Positions 25,794-32,725 of a stretch of DNA of 64,000 nt are shown one piece after another. The DNA lies in the NCBI RefSeq assembly GCF_030269445.1, contig NZ_BSTJ01000009.1:496001-560000 (forward strand), read 5' to 3'. The notes under the pieces were generated by a model. It worked only from the letters and a program-made list of their open reading frames with translations, had not been told where the DNA came from and ran no database searches. Position 1 is the first letter of the stretch; every line of letters begins with the position of its first letter. Both the position numbers and the translations under genes were made by a program. This stretch comes from Actinoallomurus iriomotensis (lineage in GTDB: Bacteria > Actinomycetota > Actinomycetes > Streptosporangiales > Streptosporangiaceae).

Positions 25794-27692
25794 CTAGTCG
25801 CGTTTGAAGATCCCGGTCAGGCCGGCCACCGCCGCGGTCGTCAGGACCCAGCCCACTGCGATCAGCGACCACGTCCAGTACTCCGCCCAACCGTTCGGAG
25901 TCCAGGCTTTCTCCTGGCCGAGATCGACGATTGGCAACAGCACGTCCAGGGTGTAGGCGAGCGCGTGGAAGCCGGGCGCGTTCGGCGTCGCCCGGGTCAT
26001 GTGCTGAGGGTAGGCACGGCCGAATACCCACCAACCCAGCGCGGCGAGTCCTGCCAGCCAGACTGCGGCCAGCCAGGTCCGATAGCCGTAACCGATGGTG
26101 ACGTACAGCAGCCAGTTGAGGGGGTTGAGCGCACTGCGGCGTCGCCGCTGCTTGGCCACGCCCACCTTTCGGGCGGCCTCGGCGTTTCCGGCGCGGCGGT
26201 ACGCGTCGGCGAGCTGGTCGTAGATCTGCGGTGTGTAGCCGCCTGGGTGTCGGGTGAGCCAGCGCAGGCGGTCGTGAACGCTGACTTGATCGTTTTCCAG
26301 GGTCTGGTAGGTGAAACCGCGCAGCCGCAGGATCGGGGGCCAGTTCGCCTGATCGTCGTCGAAGGCGCCGACGCGAGCGTTGGTGAGGTCGATGATCCCC
26401 TCACAAGAGGCGTCTCGAAGTCCCAGCTCGGCGACTCGCGCACTCCTGAGGTCCAGCGCCTTGCCCTTTCGGTTGTTCAAGGCTGCCCGGAAGAGGGTGA
26501 GTTGTCCTCCGACGTTGGCGCCGCGCAGGCGTACTTCCCCGCCAGCGGTGAACAATTTCGAACAGTCCATGTTCCGGGCGATGCTGATCTGGTCGGCGGC
26601 CAGAGCGTATTCGCCGGGTTCGGTCAGGTCCGCGTTGTGGAGGTCGAATTCTCCGATGTGGGCACCGACCAGGCGCACTTCACCGCGTGCGGTGAATTCC
26701 GAGCAGTCCATCCCGTGATCGACAGTGAGCTGGTCGGCGGTCAGCGCGGGTCCGCCGGGATTGGCCAGCCGCGCCCCGCTGAGTACGAGATCGCCGCCAA
26801 TGTGGGCGCCGATCAGGCTGATCTCACCTTCCGCGCTGAACCTGTCCGAGCAGAACATGCCCTGGCCGACGCCGATCCGGTCGGCGTTCAGCGCGGGTCT
26901 GCCGGGATTGGCCAGGCGTGCCCCGGCGAGGACGAGCGGCCCTCCGATGTCAGCCCCGAGCAGGCTCACTTCGCCGCGTGCGGTGAACCCGTCCGAGCAG
27001 TACATGCCTTGCTCAACGCGGAGCCCGTCGGCGTGCAGCGCACGTCCATCGGGATTGATCAGCTGCGCCCCACTGAGGTCGAGCTGCCCTCCGATCCGAG
27101 CACCGGACAGGTCGACCTCTCCTTTGGCGGCGAACCCCGGCACGCAGACCATGTCCTGGTCGACAGTGATCCCGCCGGCACTCAACGCCACGCCGCCCGG
27201 ATTGGTCAGCAGCCCGCTCAACCAGAGCGCACCTCCGATGCGGGCGCTGAGCAAACTGACTTCGCCGCCGGCGAGGAAACCGTCGTTGAACTCCAGGTTT
27301 CCGAGGACGCGTACCCGCTTGGCGGACAGGCCTTGAAGGTGACAGCCCGGCAGACGGATCGCCGGCGCGGTGGCTTCGTCAAGGTTGATGGGATCGTCGA
27401 TGTAGCAGTCGCGCAGCAGCAACGGGCATGCGAGCTCGCAGGCTTCCAGATCGAGTGGGCCGACGATACGGGCGCCTCGCACCTTGATCGCCCGTGGCCT
27501 TCCCGATGTGCCTTCCGCGGTGAGCAACTCGATCAGTAACTCGGCGCGCACGGTTCGAGTCCCATCCCATAGGGCGCCGTTCGCAGGGTCATCGTGTTCC
27601 GCGTCGCCGACGGACAGATCGACCAGTGCCCCGGTGCGGGTCGCCGAAACGATGCGACGTTCCTGCTCAGCCGGTGCCTCATCACTGATCAC
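25794..27692 (-). CDS. Repeat-rich membrane protein with six 48-49-residue beta-helix-like repeats
   Basis: 632 residues. Six repeats start at the GEV/GEI motif near residues 143, 191, 240, 289, 337 and 385 (spacing 48-49), each reading GE-[VI]-x-L-x-GA-x-IGG-x-L-x-L-x-G-A-x-L-x-NP-G and ending with a DxMxC-type segment. The regular hydrophobic spacing suggests a right-handed beta-helix. A helical segment (RLRWLTRHPGGYTPQIYDQLADAYRRAG) and a basic RRRR patch precede three C-terminal transmembrane helices. Relatives are often labelled membrane-associated oxidoreductase, but I see no cofactor motif. GTG 27692 follows GGGGAGG by 6 nt; ATG 27710 has none. Confidence 0.7.
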   Translation of the reverse strand: MISDEAPAEQERRIVSATRTGALVDLSVGDAEHDDPANGALWDGTRTVRAELLIELLTAEGTSGRPRAIKVRGARIVGPLDLEACELACPLLLRDCYIDDPINLDEATAPAIRLPGCHLQGLSAKRVRVLGNLEFNDGFLAGGEVSLLSARIGGALWLSGLLTNPGGVALSAGGITVDQDMVCVPGFAAKGEVDLSGARIGGQLDLSGAQLINPDGRALHADGLRVEQGMYCSDGFTARGEVSLLGADIGGPLVLAGARLANPGRPALNADRIGVGQGMFCSDRFSAEGEISLIGAHIGGDLVLSGARLANPGGPALTADQLTVDHGMDCSEFTARGEVRLVGAHIGEFDLHNADLTEPGEYALAADQISIARNMDCSKLFTAGGEVRLRGANVGGQLTLFRAALNNRKGKALDLRSARVAELGLRDASCEGIIDLTNARVGAFDDDQANWPPILRLRGFTYQTLENDQVSVHDRLRWLTRHPGGYTPQIYDQLADAYRRAGNAEAARKVGVAKQRRRRSALNPLNWLLYVTIGYGYRTWLAAVWLAGLAALGWWVFGRAYPQHMTRATPNAPGFHALAYTLDVLLPIVDLGQEKAWTPNGWAEYWTWSLIAVGWVLTTAAVAGLTGIFKRD

Positions 27693-27713
27693 GGGAGCCT
27701 CCCCACGCATCTG

Positions 27714-29291
27714 CTAGTGCGGCAGCGCCAGGCCATCCGTCGTCGGCTCCGTGGCCGGAGCGGCGGCCGGTGTGTCGTCGGCGACCGCGATCAGCACGTC
27801 CGACAGGGCCCGGACGACCGGTACCGGCAGGAGCCCGTACGTGATGAGGTCCTCCACGGACGCGAAGCCGCCCGTCACGCGGCGGCGGGCCACGATCTGC
27901 TGGGCCTGCGGCACGGTGACGCCGGGCAGCGCGGCCAGCACGTGTTCGGGTACGCCGTTGATGTCGACGAGGCCGCCGTCGTTGAACACCCGCGACAGGT
28001 CCGGGCGCCCGATGCGCAGCTCGCGGGCTATCGGCGGGTAGTGGTCGAGCAGCGTGAGCGCCTGCTCGCGGCGGATCCGCAGCTCCAGCGACCGTAGCGT
28101 GTCCAGGTCGGGCGGGGCGTTCCCGCGCCGGGCGGACGTGCCGAGCACCAGCACGGCGACGTGCACCGTGCCGCCGACCATCGTGAGCAGCAGCGCCAGC
28201 ATCCCGACGTTGTCCCAGGCCGATTCGCTGCCGGTGCCCATCGTGAAGGCGAACACCGCCACGAGCAGGAAGTATCCGGCCGAGGCCAGCCCCAGTGCCC
28301 GGCTGCGACGCCGGGCCGCGAAGAAGGCCAGCGCCGCCCAGGTCAGGAAGCCGAAGCTGAACAGCGGCACGGCGATCGCCAGCGCGCGGAGCGCCGGCGG
28401 CGGACGCCACACACGCGGCACGACGGCCATCGCGGCCGGAGCGGCGGGGATGAACGGCGGCGGTGGGGTGGGCGCGACCGGGGCGGGTGCCGGCATGGGC
28501 GGCTCGGCGTACGGCGCGAGCGTGCGGTCGGAGCGCAGGATCGCCAGGTGCAGTTGCCGTAGCCGCTCGCCCGGCTCGACCCCGAACTCCTCGGCGAGGA
28601 ACTCCCGCGCGCTCTGGTACGCCGCGAGCGCCTCCGCCTGCCGGCCGCACCGGTACAGGGCGAGGATCAGCAGGTACCGGAGCTCCTCGCGTACGGGGAA
28701 CTCCGCGACGAGGCGGCTCAGCTCCGGCACCAGGCGCGCGTGCTCGCCCAGGTCCAGCTCGATCCGCGCGCGTTCCTCGACCGCCGCCGCGCGGTCCTCG
28801 GCGAGGCGTTCGCGCGCCGCGTCGAAGTAGGGGCCGCGCAGCCCGGCCAGCGGCTCGCCGCGCCACAGCGCGAGCGCGCCCCGCAGGTACCCGGCGGCGT
28901 CGGCGGTGCGGCCCGCCGTCCGGGCGCGCGTGACGTGGTCGGTGAACACCTCGGCGTCGAGACGGCCCGGCGGCACGACGAGTGTGTACCCGGCCTCGGT
29001 GAGCGTCAGGAGCTGCCCGGGGGCGCGGGGCGACCGGCCGGGCTCCAGGATCCGCCGCAGCCCCGCGATGTACTTCTGGACGACGTTGACACCGTTCTCG
29101 GGCGGTTCGTCCCCCCAGACGGCGTCGACGATCCGCGCGGTCGGCGTGGGCCGGTTCGCGTTGAGCAGGAGCACGGCGAGGACGGCACGCTGTTTGCCCG
29201 GTCCGAGGTCCAGTTCGGTGTCCGCGCGCCAGGCGCGCAGCGGGCCGAGGATCTCGAAACGGACCGGTGCGGCCGGCGACGGCTCGGTCAC
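27714..29291 (-). CDS. AfsR/SARP-type regulator fused to a membrane/helix-hairpin-helix module
   Basis: 525 residues. A winged-helix DNA-binding domain (10-105, opening RFEILGPLRAW and LGPGKQRAVLAVLLLNANRP) and a bacterial transcriptional activation domain (112-257) make a complete small SARP. A Pro-rich linker (262-300) leads to three membrane helices (about 303-325, 333-352, 363-385) and a helix-hairpin-helix region (DGGLVDINGVPEHVLAALPG, 438-457). SARPs are normally soluble, so this one should be membrane-tethered. The last 220 residues are clearly paralogous to the separate protein at 48603-49301. GTG 29291 follows AAAGGAAAA; upstream in-frame codons lack a domain. Confidence 0.82.
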   Translation of the reverse strand: MTEPSPAAPVRFEILGPLRAWRADTELDLGPGKQRAVLAVLLLNANRPTPTARIVDAVWGDEPPENGVNVVQKYIAGLRRILEPGRSPRAPGQLLTLTEAGYTLVVPPGRLDAEVFTDHVTRARTAGRTADAAGYLRGALALWRGEPLAGLRGPYFDAARERLAEDRAAAVEERARIELDLGEHARLVPELSRLVAEFPVREELRYLLILALYRCGRQAEALAAYQSAREFLAEEFGVEPGERLRQLHLAILRSDRTLAPYAEPPMPAPAPVAPTPPPPFIPAAPAAMAVVPRVWRPPPALRALAIAVPLFSFGFLTWAALAFFAARRRSRALGLASAGYFLLVAVFAFTMGTGSESAWDNVGMLALLLTMVGGTVHVAVLVLGTSARRGNAPPDLDTLRSLELRIRREQALTLLDHYPPIARELRIGRPDLSRVFNDGGLVDINGVPEHVLAALPGVTVPQAQQIVARRRVTGGFASVEDLITYGLLPVPVVRALSDVLIAVADDTPAAAPATEPTTDGLALPH

Positions 29292-29472
29292 GGTTTTCCT
29301 TTCCGCGCGGGCCGGCATCCCCCGTGAGCTGGCCCGATACCGTGCGGCAGTCAGAGCGCCCGAAGGGCGGCAGTGAGAGCGCAGTGCGCTACAGCATAAC
29401 GACAGCGATCCGGCACGGCGACGGCGAAAGCTGGCCGCAGAACGCCCGCACTCACGCCGGAAGGAACAAGCA

Positions 29473-30123
29473 ATGTCATTCCAAGCCCCCGCCACCCAAC
29501 CGGGTTGGTACGGCGCCGGCCCCGACGGCGGGGCCGATCGGGACCGCCGTCGCTCCACGAATGGCCTGGCCGTCACGTCCCTCATCCTCGGGATCCTCGG
29601 TTTCCTGCTGATCACCATCCCGCTGAATCTGATCATCGGCCTCGCGGCACTCGTGCGCACGCGCCGCCGGGGCGACAAGGGCGTCGGGCTGGCCGTAACC
29701 GGCCTCATCCTGTCGCTGCTGTGGGCCGTGGGCCTCGGCGTCGGCGTGTTCGCGCTGTCCAAGTGGCACGAGCCCAAGCGCGATGCGAGCGGTCAGATCA
29801 ACTCGACGCAGAAGGCGGCCCCGGACACGCTGCGCGTCGGTGACTGCGTCGCACCGCAGACCGGCGAGGTCAGGACCGTCCAGGCCCAGCCGTGCACCAC
29901 GCCGGGCAGCAACAAGGTCTTCTCGATCTTCTCCCTGCCGCAGGGCGCGTGGCCCGGTGAGTCGAGCTCAGGCGCGGCCGCCGAACGCGGCTGCACCAAG
30001 CGGTACCAGGCGAAGCACACGACCTCGAAGAAGCAGCTGGACATGTACTACTTCTCGCCGACCAAGGCCCAGTGGACCCTGGGCGACCGAAAGGTCATCT
30101 GCCTCGTCGGCCCCGTCTCGTAG
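29473..30123 (+). CDS. DUF4190 / septum-formation-like membrane protein
   Basis: 216 residues: a Gly/Pro/Trp N-terminal tail, two membrane helices (about 33-62 and 71-95) in the DUF4190 arrangement NGLAVTSLILGILGFL, then an exported C-terminal domain with four cysteines (VGDCVAPQ, QPCTTP, GCTKRY, ICLVG) like the septum-formation domain of actinomycete envelope proteins. ATG 29473 follows AAGGAAC. It is divergent from the SARP gene. Its role in division is unproven. Confidence 0.72.
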   Translation: MSFQAPATQPGWYGAGPDGGADRDRRRSTNGLAVTSLILGILGFLLITIPLNLIIGLAALVRTRRRGDKGVGLAVTGLILSLLWAVGLGVGVFALSKWHEPKRDASGQINSTQKAAPDTLRVGDCVAPQTGEVRTVQAQPCTTPGSNKVFSIFSLPQGAWPGESSSGAAAERGCTKRYQAKHTTSKKQLDMYYFSPTKAQWTLGDRKVICLVGPVS

Positions 30124-30134
30124 TAGCGGACGAC

Positions 30135-30162
30135 GCCCGGCCGGGCCCACTCCCGGCCGGGC
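30135..30162. terminator. Bidirectional hairpin terminator
   Basis: GCCCGGCCGGG (30135-30145), loop CCCACT, CCCGGCCGGGC (30152-30162), placed between converging genes. Confidence 0.8.
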
Positions 30163-30203
30163 CATCTCGCGGGAGCTCTTACTGAGCGTCTTGCCGGACG
30201 ACG

Positions 30204-30707
30204 TCAGTCCAGGTCGAGGACCCGGCGTTTCGCCGCCTCGAACTCGGCGTCGGTCAGGCTGCCCACCATGTGCAGGGCCGCCAGGCGTTCGAGTTCCGTC
30301 ACGGTGTCGCGCGACTCCCGCCGGTACTCCGGGGGAACCGTGTCCTCCGGCTCCGAATCCCGTGGACCGCCATCGCCCGGGACGTTCGTACCGCCGGTCA
30401 AGCGCTCCGCCATCGCCTGGAACTCCGGCACCGCGCTCTGGTCGAAGCCCGCCACCTCGCGCCAACGGATCCCCGCCAGCGCCGGTCGGTCCGCGTCCAC
30501 GAGTACCGGCAGGAGGGTGCCGGACCAGGGCCAGCGGGCCCGGGCCACCACCTCCCGGTGGTCGGCGAGGAACGGTTCGCGGCCGGGAGCCTGGACCGCG
30601 AGCCGCAGCTCCAGAGGAGCCTTTCCCCCGTACCGGACGGGCCGGTCGGCGGCGATCACGTACGCGATGGCGGGCACGCCGTCACTCTTCCGGCGGAAGA
30701 TGCCCAT
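30204..30707 (-). CDS. SHOCT-domain hypothetical protein
   Basis: 167 residues. A small beta-rich N-terminal region (IAYVIAADRPVRYGGKAPLEL, VLVDADRPALAGIRW) is followed by a C-terminal SHOCT helix pair (ELERLAALHMVGSLTDAEFEAAKRRVLDL), a short oligomerisation-type motif. There is no signal peptide. ATG 30707 follows GGGAGGGCGAG. It lies 22 bp downstream of prs on the same strand, so it is likely in the prs transcript. Function unknown. Confidence 0.7.
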   Translation of the reverse strand: MGIFRRKSDGVPAIAYVIAADRPVRYGGKAPLELRLAVQAPGREPFLADHREVVARARWPWSGTLLPVLVDADRPALAGIRWREVAGFDQSAVPEFQAMAERLTGGTNVPGDGGPRDSEPEDTVPPEYRRESRDTVTELERLAALHMVGSLTDAEFEAAKRRVLDLD

Positions 30708-30729
30708 CTCGCCCTCCCGGCCCCTGCGT

Positions 30730-31662
30730 TCACTGGAACAGGACGCTGATGCTCTCACGGCGGTGGATGCGGCCGATGGCCTCGGCGAACAGGGGGGCGA
30801 CGGACACCGTCTCCACCTTGGCCGACAGCCTCACCGGCTGGTTCTCCACGGTGTCGGTGACGTAGAGACGCGAGATGGGGCTGTCGTCGAGCCGTTCCAT
30901 CGACTTGCCGGTGAACACCCCGTGCGTGACCGCCGCGCGTACGCTGCGGGCGCCGCGGGCGATCAACGCCTCGGCGACCTCGGCGAGGGTGCCGGCGGTG
31001 ATGGTGAAGTCGTCCACGATGACCGCGTCGCGGCCGTCCACGTCGCCGATGAGGTCGATGACGCGCGCCGCCTCGCTGTGGTCGACGCGTTCTTTGTCGG
31101 CGATGGCGAGCGGTGCGCCGAGCCGCGTGGCGTACTTGCGCGCCTGCTTGGCGAAGCCCACGTCCGGCGAGACGACGACGAGGTCCTCGCCCGTGCCGAT
31201 CGCCTCGGCCAGCAGGGGCAGGGCGTACAGGTCGTCGACGGGCAGGGTGAAGAAGCCCTGGATCTGCGGCGCGTGCAGGTCCATCGTGACCACCCGTGCC
31301 GCGCCGGCCGCCTCGATCGCCTCCGCGCACACCCGCGCGCGGATCGAGACGCGTGGCTCGTCCTTCTTGTCGGCCTTGCCGTAGCTGAAGTAGGGCATGA
31401 GCACGGTGACCGACGCGGCGCTCGCGCGCTTGAACGCGTCGATCCAGAACAGCAGCTCCATGAAGTTGTCGTTGGCCGGGAACACCGTCGACTGCACGAC
31501 GTAGACGTGCCGGCCGCGGACGTTCTGGTTGGCCTTCACGAACAGGTTGCCGTCGGAGAAGCGGATGACCTCACCGTCGCCGGGCTCGACCTCCAGGTGC
31601 CGGCAGATCGCCGAGGTGAGACGGCGACTGCCCGATCCGCCGAACACCAGAAGCTCTTCCAT
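30730..31662 (-). CDS. prs: Ribose-phosphate pyrophosphokinase (PRPP synthetase) paralogue
   Basis: 310 residues, close to the usual 310-325. Family marks are PANDNFMELLFWIDAFKRASA, the MDLHAPQIQGFF block (127-138), and the PRPP loop VIVDDFTITAGT (214-225). Two differences stand out: the loop normally reads DD-x-x-D-T-G-G-T, here ITAGT; and the ATP-binding YARQD-x-K loop is YGKADKKDEPR. The enzyme may therefore be a divergent isoform rather than the main housekeeping Prs, which in actinomycetes usually sits beside glmU. ATG 31662 follows GGAG. It is 58 bp after the ABC permease stop, on the same strand. Confidence 0.82.
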   Translation of the reverse strand: MEELLVFGGSGSRRLTSAICRHLEVEPGDGEVIRFSDGNLFVKANQNVRGRHVYVVQSTVFPANDNFMELLFWIDAFKRASAASVTVLMPYFSYGKADKKDEPRVSIRARVCAEAIEAAGAARVVTMDLHAPQIQGFFTLPVDDLYALPLLAEAIGTGEDLVVVSPDVGFAKQARKYATRLGAPLAIADKERVDHSEAARVIDLIGDVDGRDAVIVDDFTITAGTLAEVAEALIARGARSVRAAVTHGVFTGKSMERLDDSPISRLYVTDTVENQPVRLSAKVETVSVAPLFAEAIGRIHRRESISVLFQ

Positions 31663-31720
31663 GATCACTCCAGCCGAGTACGACGCGCGAGGCCCGTTGC
31701 CAGCATCGCGCCTGCGGTGC

Positions 31721-32587
31721 TCAGCTGACAACGTCCTTGTCGCGGAACCGGCGTACGGCCAGCGCGAGAAATATCACGGCGTACGACGCCGACAGCACCA
31801 TGCCCTTGACCATGCCGGTCCATACGAGGTCCGGCTGCAACGCGTCGGTCCAGGCGAACTGCCAGTGCGTCGGCAGGAACTCCCGCCAGTGCCCGAGCGC
31901 GGTGACCGCGTCGATGATGTTGCTCACGATCACCAGCCCGACCGCGCCGCCGACCGCCCCCAGCGGTGAGTCGGTCGTCACCGACAGCAGGAACGCCAGC
32001 GCGGCCACGACCAGCTCGGAGACGAGCGTGTAACCGACGATGATGAGCAGCCGGGTGAGGGCGGTGCCGTTCGGCAGGGCCGTGTCGGTCGCGGGCAGCC
32101 GCAGGCGCGCCCAGCCGAAGACGTAGATGCCGGTGATCATGGCCATGACCGGCAGGCTGAGCACCGCGAGCGCCGACAGGGACAGGGCGACGATGAGCTT
32201 CTGCCGCAGCAGGCGCACGCGCGGCACGGGCGCGGCGAGCAGGTACCGCAGGGACGCCCAGCCCGCTTCGCTGGCCACCGTGTCGCCGCAGAACAGCGCC
32301 ACCGCGACCACGAGCAGGAAGCCCACCGACGCGAACAGCGTGAACGCGGTGAAGTTCAGCGCGCCGGTCGTGGCGACGGTGACGAGGCCGGGCGTGTTCG
32401 GGTCGTTGCCGGACGGCGAGCCGCCGATCTTGAACGCGGCGGCCAGCACCCACGGCAGCAGGAGCAGCACCGCGAACGCGATCCACGTACGGCGCCGGCG
32501 CAACTGCCGTACGGCCTCCACCCGCAGCGGCAGCGTACGGCGCGGGCGGTAGCTCGGATCGGCGCCCCGCCGCCCCACGTCGGTCAT
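31721..32587 (-). CDS. ABC transporter permease
   Basis: 288 residues with six membrane helices of the ABC2 type: a first helix at about 34-54, then a large extracytoplasmic loop, and five more helices to the end. The cytoplasmic N-terminus is Arg-rich. It forms a transporter with the ATPase-containing fusion just upstream. ATG 32587 is 5 nt after AAGGAGGA, but two in-frame 69-bp repeats extend the frame back to 32725, where an ATG overlaps the ATPase stop, so N-terminal variants with 23 or 46 extra residues are possible. Confidence 0.82.
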   Translation of the reverse strand: MTDVGRRGADPSYRPRRTLPLRVEAVRQLRRRRTWIAFAVLLLLPWVLAAAFKIGGSPSGNDPNTPGLVTVATTGALNFTAFTLFASVGFLLVVAVALFCGDTVASEAGWASLRYLLAAPVPRVRLLRQKLIVALSLSALAVLSLPVMAMITGIYVFGWARLRLPATDTALPNGTALTRLLIIVGYTLVSELVVAALAFLLSVTTDSPLGAVGGAVGLVIVSNIIDAVTALGHWREFLPTHWQFAWTDALQPDLVWTGMVKGMVLSASYAVIFLALAVRRFRDKDVVS

Positions 32588-32725
32588 GAGTCCTCCTTCG
32601 TCGGAGGGTGTGACCACAGGGGCGCGTCTTTTGATTCCCTCGCTCCGCTCGGTCATGAGTCCTCCTTCGTCGGAGGGCGTGACCACTGGGGCGTGCTTTT
32701 TGATTCCCTCGCTTCGCTCGGTCAT
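32588..32725 (-). repeat. Two tandem 69-bp coding repeats at the ABC ATPase/permease junction
   Basis: Units 32657-32725 and 32588-32656 differ at about six of 69 positions. Each encodes MTERSEGIK-[KR]-[HR]-APVVTPSDEGGL and ends with GGAGGACTC before the next ATG. All are in frame with the permease and contain no stop. The first ATG overlaps the ATPase TGA (ATGA). The bases GAGGACTCATGA occur at 32733-32722, 32664-32653 and 32595-32584, and also at 14660-14671. They form a translational bridge resembling the mini-ORF at 14600. Confidence 0.85.

Noticed and set aside
27714-29777. A longer 687-residue form of the SARP fusion beginning at 29777
   Set aside because: The extra 162 residues are Arg/Ser low-complexity antisense of the DUF4190 gene; the wHTH domain starts just after GTG 29291.
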